A stretch of DNA of 40,412 nt. Origin: Bacteroidota bacterium (GTDB lineage: Bacteria; Bacteroidota; Bacteroidia; Chitinophagales; Chitinophagaceae). Position numbers and translations under genes: made by a program. The stretch is taken from assembly GCA_013286305.1 (NCBI GenBank), contig JABDFW010000022.1, positions 1 to 40,412 of the forward strand, in the 5' to 3' direction. Numbering within the stretch: the first letter of the stretch is position 1; every line of letters starts with the position of its first letter. The notes below the pieces were generated by a model that was not told where the DNA came from, ran no database searches, and saw only the letters and a program-made list of their open reading frames with translations. This document shows, piece after piece, positions 23,071-32,635 of this stretch.

Positions 23071-25569
23071 ATGAGAGGTGTTATTACAATTTTTTTATTG
23101 GGTATTTGTATTTTGGGCTATTCTCAAAAAAAAGATAAACCACAGGATAATCCCGGTAAAATTACCGGGAAGGTTATTGATTCAACTACACAGCAAACCA
23201 TTGAGTATGCAACGATTTCCCTGTATGTTAAGGGAAATGATAACCCCGTTAACGGCATTACCACCAACAACAAAGGGCAGTTTGTGATTGATAATGTTGC
23301 ACCCGGCAACTATACTGTGGTAATTGATTTTATCGGCTACAGAAAAAAATCAATCGCCAATGTTGGCATAAATGGCAAAACACTTTCAAAAGATATTGGC
23401 GTTGTTTCACTGGCAAAAACTACAGCAACATTGCAGGGGGTTGTTGTTACAGCACAAACCAAAGTAATAGAGAACAAGATTGATAAAATGGTATTTAACG
23501 CCGAAAAAGACCTTACATCGCAGGGTGGTGTGGCTACAGATGTATTAAAAAAAGTGCCTCAAATATCAGTTGATGTGGATGGCAATGTTGAGCTTGCAGG
23601 CAGCACGAGCATACAGTTTTTAATAAATGGCAAACCCTCAACGGCGTTTGGAAGCAGTATAACCGATGTACTGGAATCTATACCGGCCAGCCAGATAAAA
23701 AGCATAGAAGTAATAACAAACCCCGGCGCCAGATACGACGCTGAAGGGCTGGGTGGCATTATTAATATTATATTGAAAACAAGTACCGTTAAAGGGATCA
23801 ACGGCAATATTTCTTTAACCGCAGGTACACGGCAGGAGAACGGCTCCGTTAACATTAATGCCCGTACCGGAGATTGGGGTTTTCATGCTAATGTTAGTGG
23901 TAATGCCAGGCTTAAAGCTGAAACACCAAGCACTTCAGACAGGTTGTCAACAGACACCGGTACAAATACCAGCGTACTGTTGCACCAGCAAGGGACCAAC
24001 CAGTTTATAAGGCATGGTGTTGAATCGAATATTGGTTTTGATTATACTTATAAAAAGAAAAACAGCTTTTCAGGATCGCTGAATTATGACAATTTCGGCA
24101 ACAAAAGTTCAGGCTACATTAACCAGTTGCAAACAACAACTGCCGATGGAGGGTTGGGGGCCATCCTTTCAAGCATAGCTTCTTTAAGCAATACATACAG
24201 TACATTTAATTTTCACAATATTGATGCGAGCCTGAATTATAAAAGAACTTTTGATAACGAGGACCAGGAATTGGAAATGAGTGTGAATACAAGTTTTGGC
24301 AACAACAACGGCACTGCATATAATAACCAATATGCGGAGCCTGGCGACAGCCTTTTTTATGGCACCAACAGTATTAACCCGGGCAAGGAAAGGGAAACGC
24401 AGGCACAAATTGATTATGTACAACCTTTAAAGAAGGATGTTAACTGGGGCATGGGCGGCAAATTTACTGCAAGGGATATTACAAGCTCTGCAGGTGTAAC
24501 AAGTTTTCAGCCAACGCCAAAATCTTTCCTGTATGATTCAACCTTGTCCAATTCACTCGACTATCATCAAAAAGTATATGCTGTTTACAGCGAATTAAGC
24601 TTTCCGGTTGGTAAGCTCTTTGACGCCAAAATAGGCGGGCGTTATGAACGAACTGATATTGACGCTTTTTTCTCCAATGCACAGCAACAAACTCCGCCGC
24701 ACGGATACAATACTTTTGTGCCGTCTATATTTTTCATGAAGAAAATAACGGATGACCAAACGCTTAAATTAAATTTTTCCAAACGCATTGAGCGGCCCGA
24801 TTACCGCGACCTAAACCCTTTTATTAATACTAATGACCCCAAGAACCTTTCTTCCGGTAATCCTTATCTTCAGCCCGAAATAGGCTACCGTTTTGAGTTA
24901 AGTTATTCAAAGGATTTTGATAAAGCCGGCACTTTTATGGTTACCGCTTTTTACCGCACATCTAATCACGATATACAGCCTTATATTGTATATTACGATT
25001 CGCTTATTGTTGGCAATACAGTCTATCACAATGTTGCTTTGAGCGAAAACCAGAATATTGGCCTTGAGAAAAATGTGGGGATGTCTATTTTCAGCGACCT
25101 GCACATCAATTCAAAATTCAACATAAGAACTAATATTTTCGCTTTTGAAAGGCATACGATCAATGTAATTGATCCCGGTTATAACTCAAATAGTTTTAAC
25201 TACCGCATCAATATGAATTTCAGCTACCAGTTTGCGAGTACTTTTGCAGCTGAATTTTTTGGCAACTTTAATTCTGCCAGGCATGAGGCCCAGGGGATAT
25301 ACCCGTCTTTCACATCCTACAGTATTGCGCTGCGCAAACAGTTTTGGGATAAGAAGGGAAGCCTGGCTTTAACTGCAAACAATGCTTTTGCAGAATATGT
25401 TAGCCAGAAAACGGCCGTATTCGGCCCCAATTTTAGTACCAACGCCGTGCGCCTGGTGCCTTTCCGCTCTATTGGTATTAATTTTACCTGGAAATTTGGT
25501 AAACTGCAGTTTAAAAAAGAAAAGGAAGATCAGCAGGATAATGGCGGGCAGGCTGCACCGGAGGGGTAG
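23071..25569 (+). CDS. TonB-dependent receptor-like outer-membrane beta-barrel protein
   Basis: The 832-residue protein has a signal peptide (residues 1-18), a CarboxypepD_reg-like domain (about 30-110, 'GKITGKVIDSTTQQTIEYA' then 'GNYTVVIDFIGYRKK'), a plug domain (about 120-230, with 'VELAGSTSIQFLINGKPS' and 'IEVITNPGARYDAEGLGGI') and a beta-barrel to the end. The plug and barrel style ('RPDYRDLNPFINTNDPKNL') is that of the outer-membrane beta-barrel family OMP_b-brl_3. The charged C-terminus after 'NFTWKFGKLQF' is typical of this group. No SusD gene follows, so it is not a classical polysaccharide locus. The ligand is unknown. The transcript probably ends at the hairpin at 25625. Confidence 0.92.
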   Translation: MRGVITIFLLGICILGYSQKKDKPQDNPGKITGKVIDSTTQQTIEYATISLYVKGNDNPVNGITTNNKGQFVIDNVAPGNYTVVIDFIGYRKKSIANVGINGKTLSKDIGVVSLAKTTATLQGVVVTAQTKVIENKIDKMVFNAEKDLTSQGGVATDVLKKVPQISVDVDGNVELAGSTSIQFLINGKPSTAFGSSITDVLESIPASQIKSIEVITNPGARYDAEGLGGIINIILKTSTVKGINGNISLTAGTRQENGSVNINARTGDWGFHANVSGNARLKAETPSTSDRLSTDTGTNTSVLLHQQGTNQFIRHGVESNIGFDYTYKKKNSFSGSLNYDNFGNKSSGYINQLQTTTADGGLGAILSSIASLSNTYSTFNFHNIDASLNYKRTFDNEDQELEMSVNTSFGNNNGTAYNNQYAEPGDSLFYGTNSINPGKERETQAQIDYVQPLKKDVNWGMGGKFTARDITSSAGVTSFQPTPKSFLYDSTLSNSLDYHQKVYAVYSELSFPVGKLFDAKIGGRYERTDIDAFFSNAQQQTPPHGYNTFVPSIFFMKKITDDQTLKLNFSKRIERPDYRDLNPFINTNDPKNLSSGNPYLQPEIGYRFELSYSKDFDKAGTFMVTAFYRTSNHDIQPYIVYYDSLIVGNTVYHNVALSENQNIGLEKNVGMSIFSDLHINSKFNIRTNIFAFERHTINVIDPGYNSNSFNYRINMNFSYQFASTFAAEFFGNFNSARHEAQGIYPSFTSYSIALRKQFWDKKGSLALTANNAFAEYVSQKTAVFGPNFSTNAVRLVPFRSIGINFTWKFGKLQFKKEKEDQQDNGGQAAPEG

Positions 25570-25624
25570 CAGGAGAATAATAGCTAAGAGAATAAAAAGA
25601 GAAGAAAGAGAACATTATATTAGA

Positions 25625-25655
25625 GAAGCCAGGTTTTAAAAACCCGGCTTCTTTG
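25625..25655 (+). terminator. Intrinsic terminator after the TonB-type receptor
   Basis: Stem GAAGCC-x-GG / CC-x-GGCTTC with an A/T inner stem, followed by TTTG. It lies 55 bp after the stop codon. Confidence 0.6.
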
Positions 25656-25715
25656 ATTATATGAATGATGGTGCAACGAAAAGCCCTCTTTCCGGGTCAC
25701 TAAGAAAATGATGTT

Positions 25716-26042
25716 ATGAAAATTTGGCTGCCCGCAATAATAATTTTAGCTGGTTTTCTTTCCTGCAAAAAGAACACTAACTTATTGGAAAATGAAGGTG
25801 TGATCACCGGTATTAATGTTAGTGAATGTGTTAGCCTTGCAGAATGCCCCAATGTGTGCGACGGAGCTTTATTTTTTCATTTTACGGGAGTTGCCGATAC
25901 CAGCAATGTTGCCATAGATAATCCCACGATATTCAAATTCGCACAAAATGTAAAATTCCCTATACGCGTTTCATTAAATTACCAAAGCACTACCCGGTGC
26001 GGCATAACAGCTATTAAAGTAATAAGCTACAGGAAATTGTGA
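25716..26042 (+). CDS. Small lipoprotein of unknown function
   Basis: The 108-residue product starts with a signal peptide ending in the lipobox 'GFLSC', followed by 'KKN', so it should be lipid-anchored. The mature part has five more Cys ('SECVSLAECPNVC' and a later 'TTRCG'), which suggests disulphides in the periplasm or on the surface. I recognise no family. It stands between the receptor and the PepSY-like protein, with its own ATG 64 bp after the receptor's terminator. Confidence 0.65.
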   Translation: MKIWLPAIIILAGFLSCKKNTNLLENEGVITGINVSECVSLAECPNVCDGALFFHFTGVADTSNVAIDNPTIFKFAQNVKFPIRVSLNYQSTTRCGITAIKVISYRKL

Positions 26043-26116
26043 GAATTGAGTATGTTGTAAAAATCAATTGACCTTCTGCGATCCCCTTAATTCAAAATTC
26101 CAACAGATTCTCACAT

Positions 26117-26124
26117 TAGGTTTG
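26117..26124 (+). promoter_or_regulatory. Candidate -7 promoter element of the PepSY-like gene
   Basis: TAGGTTTG matches TAnnTTTG exactly and lies 22 bp upstream of the ATG. Confidence 0.6.
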
Positions 26125-26146
26125 ATGATCACTAAAAATGTAATTT

Positions 26147-26584
26147 ATGAAAAAGATTATGTTAGGCGCATTGCTCGGTGCGGGTTTAATAACAAGTGCT
26201 GTAAAAGCGCAGGATATTAAGGCAAAAGATGTTCCCGATGTTGTAAAAACTGCTTTTGCAAAAAAATATCAAACTACGGACAAAGTTTCATGGGAAAAAG
26301 AAGGGGGCAATTTTGAAGCCAACTGGGGCGGTAAATCGGGGGAGGATAATTCTGCACAATTTTCACCGGCCGGCGATTTTGTTGAATACGAGATGGCTAT
26401 ACCGGTAACACAGTTGCCTGCATCTGTCCCAACTTATGTAAAAGCTCATTACAAAGGAAGTTCAATTAAAGAAGCAGGTAAAATTACCAATGCAGATGGC
26501 AGTATTACTTATGAAGCAGAAGTAAAAGGAAAGGATTTGATATTTGATGCAAATGGCAATTTTCTTAAAGCCGGCGCGGATTAG
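26147..26584 (+). CDS. Secreted PepSY-like (DUF2874-type) protein
   Basis: The 145-residue protein has a signal peptide ending 'AVKAQD' and two copies of the PepSY-like pattern. The first is 'VPDVVKTAFAKKYQTTDKVSW' then 'GGNFEANW'; the second is 'LPASVPTYVKAHYKGSSIKE' then 'DGSITYEAEVKGKDLIFDANG'. This matches the putative beta-lactamase-inhibitor-like PepSY family of Bacteroidota, which is periplasmic and of unclear function. A full -7 element lies 22 bp upstream of the start, so it is probably transcribed alone. Confidence 0.85.
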   Translation: MKKIMLGALLGAGLITSAVKAQDIKAKDVPDVVKTAFAKKYQTTDKVSWEKEGGNFEANWGGKSGEDNSAQFSPAGDFVEYEMAIPVTQLPASVPTYVKAHYKGSSIKEAGKITNADGSITYEAEVKGKDLIFDANGNFLKAGAD

Positions 26585-26744
26585 TTTTTGCCGATGTTTG
26601 GTGTTTTCACTAATAAAGGCGTAAAATGTATGCAAATCCTAAAAGCCCCTAAGGAGATAAATTTTATGAACAAATAGCATTCTTTTTAACCCTTTCAATT
26701 TGTTGGGATGTATTGCTCATTGCGGGACATGACGATCACTTAAA

Positions 26745-26779
26745 CTACAACCCCGAGGCTAAAGCCCGGGGTTTTGTAG
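26745..26779. terminator. Bidirectional terminator-like hairpin
   Basis: Imperfect stem CTACAA-CCCCGAGG ... CCCGGGG-TTTTGTAG between two converging transcripts. The outer A and T runs let it work on both strands. Confidence 0.6.
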
Positions 26780-26790
26780 CTTTATACACA

Positions 26791-29700
26791 TCACAAATCC
26801 TTCCAGTTATCACCAATGTTACGGTCTATCAATCTTACATAGGGGTCAATGGCTACTTTTACAGGTTTGCCGGTTACTATAATATCAATGGTGTGCTCAC
26901 CCGAGGTGAACTTATGCTTTTGCAGGTATAGCAGGTTGGTATTGTTGCGCCCCTTAACCTTGCTGCTGTCAGCAGCAAATACGCCAATATCTATATAGTC
27001 GTTCATTGACGCTACTGAATCATTTCCATTGCTGTCCTGGTATATTTTATTCGTATTTACTTTAATACTTACTTTATATTGATTGTTTTTACCGAGAGGT
27101 GTTACTGTAGCCGCAACTATTTTATTATCATAAAATGTTATCTTCTCCCATGTATCGGTAAGATAATACTGCAGTGAATCCGGCACGTGTTTTTTTATGA
27201 AACTATACAAGTCTTTACTTCCTGCATAAGGGGGCGTATTGCGGAAGGCATAGGCATTGTAAAATTCACGTAAAGCAGCATTCACACTGTCTTCGCCGAT
27301 AAGGTCTTTTAGACCATATAAAACAAAGCCCGTTTTAATATCAAATTCAGCCCACTTGTCTGACCTCAATACCGGGTTTTGATCTTTCGCAATTCTTCCG
27401 CGGTTCCACAAATAAAAATCCAGTTGCTGGTTAACAAGCGGGCGCATGTATTCCTTCCCGAATTTTTTCTCCATCATCAGTAATGCATCATATTTAGCAA
27501 GGCCGTCAACAATTATTTGCGAACCTTTTGTATGATTGGGCGAAACCTGCGCTCCCCACCATTGTCTGGCCATCTGTTGCGCCGATGTTAAATAAATATA
27601 ATCCCACTGGCCGGTAAAATCTGCGTTCCACCCGAAGCGCTCGGAAAACAAGCCAAGAGCCGCGGCAGAGTTGTAATTGGCTGTAAATTCTGTTGACTCA
27701 ACTACACGCATTTGTTTAAAAGGATAGGGGCCGTAAACGGAAGTGAAATATCTTAATCCGTCTTTATAAGATGCCATAAAACGCTGAAGGTTGGCATCAT
27801 GCCCAGGTTGATAATAAAACTCAATTGTTACAGGTTGCTGGTTAGTTAAGTTTACAGTATCCTTAAGAACCCCATAGCGCGCGGATGCAAAACCTAAACC
27901 TGTATAAGCGCCTTGTTGATTTGACACATAATGATAGTAATTCCTTCCGTTTTCCTGCCACTGCTTTTCAAGATCGCCCGGAGCCAGGGCTATTTGGCTT
28001 TCCGGGGTGCTGATGGTTAAATCAAATTTAATAAGGCTGCTGGAAGGCCCCTCTAACAGCATACGCGTGCCGGCGGAATCTTCATCTTCCGGAAACTCTT
28101 CTTCTTTTTTGGGCAAACCATATTCTTTCCGGTCTTCTTCATCCGTTAATTCTTCATCATCGTCATAGCCCAGGCCGGGCAGGCCATCGCCAAAAAACGA
28201 GCCGTTATGCATTAGGTCGGCACCATAAAAATAATTACCAAACCCATGGTATTCTTTCACTGAATTAACTTCGAATATTGCTGAATCACCTGGCGCAAGC
28301 GCTTTTGGCAACTGGTATAACCTGTAAGATGACGAATCATCCTTTACTCTTAAAAAGTTAAATTTCCCTCTTTTAAAAAGTAATGGGTTTGTGTATGAAA
28401 TATCAGCACCGTTATATTTAATAGAGTAGTCTGTAACATTGTCGCCATCTAACAACAGTTGAGTGATGGGAATAGCCGTTTTGTTTACAAGTGTTACATA
28501 CGATTTGAAGGTTGCTTTTTGTTCGGCGGGATACAGGTCGGCAAATATTTTTATGTTGGTTACTTTTGGTAAGGGCATATCTTCAAAATGCTTTAGTTTT
28601 TTTTCCGCTGTTGCTGCACGCTCTTTATTTTCTGCTCTTGTATAATAGGCATTCAGGTAGTCAACATTGTAATAATTATACGCGGCAGTTGCAAGGAATA
28701 GCGCTAGTAAAACATAAGTTGTAACGCGGGTTTTAGCGCTGAAACGTTCCTTAGCAAGCTGAACTCTTTCCTTAAATGATGATATGGTTCCCCGTACATA
28801 AAATAAATACCCCAATACCAGCAGCAAACCCCCAAACAGCAGCCAGTACAGGTTAAACCATGATATGGGTTTTATCATATGGCCAACGCCGTCAAAGTCA
28901 GATATGCCGTAGTTGGGCGTATATGAGTACAATAATAAATGATAAGAAAACCAGCCTGAAACATCAGCCAATAAAAACAACGTCCACAATGCAATGCCAA
29001 CACCAAGCGCCGCAAACTTGTTGTTAATGCATATATGCAGCATAAAAGCCAACATCACCATCTCAACACACTTAGGCAATGTAATGCCAAAGAGCGTGCT
29101 TATATACAAGGGCAAATTGAATTGCGTATAACCTTCCGCAGCCTGTACCACAATGCCTATAACCATTGGCAGTACCGTTAAAAAAAGCGCGAGGCATAGT
29201 ATGCTTAATACTTTTGCAAAATTTAATATAAGATCGGGAGGGGGCAATGCATCGTTTATAAAAGCATACCGGGTTACTTTTTCGCGGTGAATGGTTTCGC
29301 CTGTGTAGAACATGATGATACAAAAGATAAAGAAGAGAAAATTATCGTTAAAGATGAAAAGTATCATGCTGGTCCTGGGAAAATCGGGTACCCAAAACTG
29401 GCCCGGGCCGTGCGAAAATACCATACATAGAAAAGCTGCGCCGCCGCCAATGATAAGCCAGAAATAGGTATCGCGGATAATATTGAGCACTTCAATTTTT
29501 GTGAGGGTAAACAATATCTTCCTGCTATACCCTTTGCCGAAATGAATATTAAGTGTTGGCAGGTTGTATTTTTTTGATGCTTTTTCTTTTGATGCTTTTT
29601 TATCTTTTCTGCCGCTGAAGAATTTTTCAAAATTAAACCTCGCGTATGTGTACAGGATTATTATTAAGCCAACGCTTGTCCATATTATACGGTTCCACAA

Positions 29701-30420
29701 AAACAATCCGTGAATGCCCATTAACGAGTTATTTTTCTCTTCAAGCGTTTGCATCCCCCTCTCAAATTTCACTGCATTAACGCCAAAGGGGTCTGCCAGG
29801 TAAATGAGCGCTTTACTTGATGAAGAACCGATAAAAAAATTGGCTATCATATAACCCAGGAACATAAAAATGCCGCTGGTATAAATAACTTTTACATTTC
29901 GCGTTGCGGCCACTAACCCAAAGAATAATGCGGAAGTAAAAAAAAGGTTGGGTATAGCGATGGTAACAAAAGGATACAGGTAATTAATAAGACGGTCAGG
30001 CCCGTAATGCGAAGCATTTTGCCAGCCAAATACAGGGCCTAACTTGCTGCCGAAATAGGCCCCGAATAATACGGCGGCATCAATTACTAATACCAAGAAG
30101 AATGATGAAAAAAACCTGCCCCAAAAATAACCCGCTTTGGTAATAGGGTAGGAGAGATAATACTCTTTGGTGTTGTATTCAATATCGCGGTAAAGGGGTA
30201 CGCCCATTACCGATGATGTCACCAGCATCATCATAAGCGTCATTATTGAAACATAAAACGCGAGCGCCGATGGGCCATTGATAAATTGTTTTTCTTCAAG
30301 CGGCATTGCACCCATAGCAAATGAAAGAGCTGTAAAACAAAATGCGGCGAGAAAATAGACATATACCGCAGGCCTTTTTAACCGGTATTTTATTTCGAAC
30401 GAAAATATTTGTTTGAACAT
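26791..30420 (-). CDS. ABC-2 type permease fused to M1-family peptidase-like domain (zinc ligands lost)
   Basis: This 1209-residue protein has an N-terminal ABC permease region (about residues 1-570, some 12 membrane helices in two sets) followed by a periplasmic M1-aminopeptidase-like domain (about 620-1209). Such fusions are common in Bacteroidota and pair with an ATPase, here the gene at 30550-31437. In active M1 enzymes the zinc site is HExxH plus Glu 19 or so residues on. Here the aligned residues are Q948-Q949-M-A-R952 followed by 'QWWG', and the Glu is D972 in 'IIVDGLAKYDALLMME'. All three ligands and the catalytic Glu are gone, so the domain should be catalytically dead and may bind peptides or act structurally. 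An acidic stretch ('DDDEELTDEEDRKEYG') lies before it. The substrate is unknown. Confidence 0.88.
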   Translation of the reverse strand: MFKQIFSFEIKYRLKRPAVYVYFLAAFCFTALSFAMGAMPLEEKQFINGPSALAFYVSIMTLMMMLVTSSVMGVPLYRDIEYNTKEYYLSYPITKAGYFWGRFFSSFFLVLVIDAAVLFGAYFGSKLGPVFGWQNASHYGPDRLINYLYPFVTIAIPNLFFTSALFFGLVAATRNVKVIYTSGIFMFLGYMIANFFIGSSSSKALIYLADPFGVNAVKFERGMQTLEEKNNSLMGIHGLFLWNRIIWTSVGLIIILYTYARFNFEKFFSGRKDKKASKEKASKKYNLPTLNIHFGKGYSRKILFTLTKIEVLNIIRDTYFWLIIGGGAAFLCMVFSHGPGQFWVPDFPRTSMILFIFNDNFLFFIFCIIMFYTGETIHREKVTRYAFINDALPPPDLILNFAKVLSILCLALFLTVLPMVIGIVVQAAEGYTQFNLPLYISTLFGITLPKCVEMVMLAFMLHICINNKFAALGVGIALWTLFLLADVSGWFSYHLLLYSYTPNYGISDFDGVGHMIKPISWFNLYWLLFGGLLLVLGYLFYVRGTISSFKERVQLAKERFSAKTRVTTYVLLALFLATAAYNYYNVDYLNAYYTRAENKERAATAEKKLKHFEDMPLPKVTNIKIFADLYPAEQKATFKSYVTLVNKTAIPITQLLLDGDNVTDYSIKYNGADISYTNPLLFKRGKFNFLRVKDDSSSYRLYQLPKALAPGDSAIFEVNSVKEYHGFGNYFYGADLMHNGSFFGDGLPGLGYDDDEELTDEEDRKEYGLPKKEEEFPEDEDSAGTRMLLEGPSSSLIKFDLTISTPESQIALAPGDLEKQWQENGRNYYHYVSNQQGAYTGLGFASARYGVLKDTVNLTNQQPVTIEFYYQPGHDANLQRFMASYKDGLRYFTSVYGPYPFKQMRVVESTEFTANYNSAAALGLFSERFGWNADFTGQWDYIYLTSAQQMARQWWGAQVSPNHTKGSQIIVDGLAKYDALLMMEKKFGKEYMRPLVNQQLDFYLWNRGRIAKDQNPVLRSDKWAEFDIKTGFVLYGLKDLIGEDSVNAALREFYNAYAFRNTPPYAGSKDLYSFIKKHVPDSLQYYLTDTWEKITFYDNKIVAATVTPLGKNNQYKVSIKVNTNKIYQDSNGNDSVASMNDYIDIGVFAADSSKVKGRNNTNLLYLQKHKFTSGEHTIDIIVTGKPVKVAIDPYVRLIDRNIGDNWKDL

Positions 30421-30466
30421 AGAAAGGAGTTGACAGATGTTAGATGATAGTTGACAAAAAGAAAAA

Positions 30467-30544
30467 TCATTGAGTCATTGGTCATTGAGTCATTTTCCTA
30501 AGACAACTTCTTCCTTAATGACTTATTGACTAATGACCTACTGA
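30467..30544. repeat. Inverted repeat built of TCATTGAG-like units
   Basis: The left arm (30467-30494) is made of repeated TCATTGAG/GTCATTG units. The right arm (30517-30544) is its reverse complement with 22 of 28 positions matching. The spacer is 22 bp. It lies in the 129-bp gap between the ATPase and the permease-peptidase genes, next to two copies of AGTTGACA. Confidence 0.65.
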
Positions 30545-30549
30545 CTTCT

Positions 30550-31437
30550 TCAAATTGTATTTACGTCCACTCTTTTAATGATGTTGCTGAAATAAACATC
30601 TTCCAGGTCCGGCAGGCTTTGGGTAAAGCCATTGCCCGGATATGTTTCTGAGTAAATGCGTATATACAGGTCGCCACTTTTTAATTGCGTGGAGATAACT
30701 TTAAAATCTTTGCTGTATTGCTGTATTTCAGGCTTCTTTATTGACTTGCTGTATATTTTTCCATTCAGGTCTTTAACAGCGTTATCGGGTGTCCCTGCGT
30801 ACAAAACCTCACCCTGGCATATGATCGCAAAATTTGAGCACAGCGTGCTTACATCCTCTACAATATGTGTGGATAATATAACAATGGTGTTCTCGCCTAA
30901 TTCACTTAACAGGTTATAAAAACGGTTACGTTCAGCAGGGTCTAAGCCTGCAGTAGGCTCATCAACAATAATTAGTTTTGGGTTACCCATTAATGCCTGT
31001 GCAATACCAAAACGCTGTTTCATACCACCGGAATATGTACCCAGATTTTTCTTCTTATCCTTTGCCAGGTTCACTTTATCAAGCAGGTAGCCAATCAATT
31101 CTTTACGCTCGCCTTTATTTACAACACCTTTTAATTGCGCGATATGATCCAGCATTTGCTCTGCCGATATTTTTGGATAAACACCAAACTCCTGTGGCAA
31201 GTAACCTAACAACTGCCGGAGTTCGGTTTTTTGTTTCAGCACATCAAGGCCATCTAAAAAAACGCTGCCTTCGTCCGCTTCCTGTAAGGTTGCGATGGTG
31301 CGCATGAGGGACGATTTTCCGGCGCCATTAGGGCCTAATAAGCCAAACATACCCTGGTTTAGTGTGAGGGAAACATTTTTAATTGCCTGCACGCCGTTTG
31401 AATAAGTCTTTGAAAGTGCATTAATAGTAAGCTGCAT
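30550..31437 (-). CDS. ABC transporter ATP-binding protein
   Basis: The 295-residue ATPase (counted from the ATG at 31437; an upstream in-frame start would add 16 non-homologous residues) has Walker A 'GPNGAGKSS', the Q-loop 'YLPQEFGVYP', signature 'YSGGMKQR', Walker B 'LIIVDEPTAGLDP' and H-loop 'ILSTHIVEDV'. It is the CcmA/NatA-like ATPase type. Its partner is the permease-peptidase fusion just downstream, a standard pairing in Bacteroidota. No promoter is clear upstream, so it may be read through from the GntR operon. A perfect inverted repeat lies 43 bp upstream. Confidence 0.95.
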   Translation of the reverse strand: MQLTINALSKTYSNGVQAIKNVSLTLNQGMFGLLGPNGAGKSSLMRTIATLQEADEGSVFLDGLDVLKQKTELRQLLGYLPQEFGVYPKISAEQMLDHIAQLKGVVNKGERKELIGYLLDKVNLAKDKKKNLGTYSGGMKQRFGIAQALMGNPKLIIVDEPTAGLDPAERNRFYNLLSELGENTIVILSTHIVEDVSTLCSNFAIICQGEVLYAGTPDNAVKDLNGKIYSKSIKKPEIQQYSKDFKVISTQLKSGDLYIRIYSETYPGNGFTQSLPDLEDVYFSNIIKRVDVNTI

Positions 31438-31479
31438 ATATTTTAGTTTTTTATTTTTTATAAGGCAAATGATTACCGG

Positions 31480-31500
31480 CTGCATAAAAACGCTATGCAG
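31480..31500. repeat. Inverted repeat CTGCATA-N7-TATGCAG
   Basis: A perfect 7+7 inverted repeat in the 140-bp gap upstream of the second ABC ATPase gene. It could be a hairpin in the transcript or an operator. Confidence 0.4.
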
Positions 31501-31577
31501 TGATAGGAGAAACGAAACATTAACCGCGACTAATAAGAGGCCCTGCTGCTGTTTCGGTTTTTTTTAAAATGGTTTGT

Positions 31578-32303
31578 TTATTTTTTAATAATAATGGAGT
31601 TTAGTTTATTCATATTTCTGCCGCTGACAATAATTACTGATGTACTGTCTGTTGTTATATTTACCTGCCCGATCTCTGCTTTCCGGTCATCTATTAATGA
31701 ATGATCAAACTGAACATTTACTGCTTTAAAGTGGTCGCTGTGAAACAGCAATACCTGGCTGTTTTGTGCAACAACTGAAAGGGTATCGAAGTACCTGTTT
31801 ACAGAATCCAATGTGCTTCCTTCCCTTGAATTTAAAACGCTGTTATTGATGGTAAAATGCCAACTTGCGCCTTTATCAACTGTTTGCCCGCCTTGTACTT
31901 CAATATCTGAATTGATCGCATAGACATCAACCGCGCCCGGCACATAAAGCCTTACATTTTGCGCCATCCTGTTTAGCTTAATAGAAGATGCGTGGCTGGA
32001 AGGATACTCGCCATATATAAACAAGGTATCACCGGAAACATCAAATTTTTTGTAGGCAATACTGCTTTTCTCAATTTTCAGTTCCGTAATGTCTGACGGT
32101 ATGATCTTGCAGGCAGCTGTACCCATTAGCCGCACATGCTTAATGTTTGGTAATTTATATTCGTCATAAAAGGACGTAATATATTGCTCTGGCGTAATGT
32201 ATTCTTTGTGCACATATTTAACATGCAACCCTATTTGAGCAGCGGCTATAAACCCAAAGCCGGCCAATAAAAACCCCAGTAATATTTTATTGCTTGTTTT
32301 CAT
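31578..32303 (-). CDS. Membrane-anchored or secreted protein of unknown function, GIN-domain-like
   Basis: The 241-residue protein has one N-terminal hydrophobic segment ('ILLGFLLAGFGFIAAAQIG') serving as signal peptide or anchor. The rest is a chain of short beta-strands with alternating Asn, Ser, Val and Asp ('FTINNSVLNSREG', 'VAQNSQVLLFHSDHFKAVNV', 'VNITTDSTSVIIVSGRNM'), suggesting a beta-helix like the putative auto-transporter adhesin head GIN (DUF2807). It overlaps the preceding gene by 17 bp and belongs to the GntR-controlled operon. I assign no function. Confidence 0.75.
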   Translation of the reverse strand: MKTSNKILLGFLLAGFGFIAAAQIGLHVKYVHKEYITPEQYITSFYDEYKLPNIKHVRLMGTAACKIIPSDITELKIEKSSIAYKKFDVSGDTLFIYGEYPSSHASSIKLNRMAQNVRLYVPGAVDVYAINSDIEVQGGQTVDKGASWHFTINNSVLNSREGSTLDSVNRYFDTLSVVAQNSQVLLFHSDHFKAVNVQFDHSLIDDRKAEIGQVNITTDSTSVIIVSGRNMNKLNSIIIKK

Positions 32304-32628
32304 ACTTGTCTATCGCTTTTTTAATTTCGGCAGAAATATCATCTTCTTCCAGCTCAGGCCATTTTTCTTTTGGCATGATCATTTTCTTTTCCTCCGCAGT
32401 AAGCCATTTTTTATCATCGTTTCGTCTGCATAAAAAGTACTCCCGCCGGTTTCCAGCAGAGGGTTCAATATTTACGATATAACCGAGCCTCTCTTCATTG
32501 TCAACAATAATTTTTGTTCTTTTTATCATTTGCCAAAGCTTAAACAGTGGCACGCGTTTTCGTATTATCCTGCCGCTTCTCACATTGCCCCGAAGGTTGC
32601 CCGGAAGATCTATTGTAAATTGCGCCAT
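32287..32628 (-). CDS. Hypothetical cytoplasmic protein in the GntR operon
   Basis: The 113-residue product, counted from the ATG at 32628 (a TTG two codons upstream is possible), has no signal peptide or membrane helix. It begins 'MAQFTIDLPGNLRGNVRSGR' and ends with charged helices ('EEDDISAEIKKAIDKYENK'). I recognise no family. It lies seven bases after the GntR gene and overlaps the next gene by 17 bp, so it is translated with both. Its role is likely tied to the ABC transporter operon. Confidence 0.65.
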   Translation of the reverse strand: MAQFTIDLPGNLRGNVRSGRIIRKRVPLFKLWQMIKRTKIIVDNEERLGYIVNIEPSAGNRREYFLCRRNDDKKWLTAEEKKMIMPKEKWPELEEDDISAEIKKAIDKYENKQ

Positions 32629-32635
32629 GATCAAT

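Noticed and set aside
30421-30549. CRISPR-like or tandem array of TCATTG units
   Set aside because: The units are seven to eight bases long, lack spacers and form two inverted arms.
31438-31485. N-terminal extension of the second ABC ATPase
   Set aside because: The 16 extra residues do not match ABC proteins, and the normal ATPase start is the ATG at 31437.
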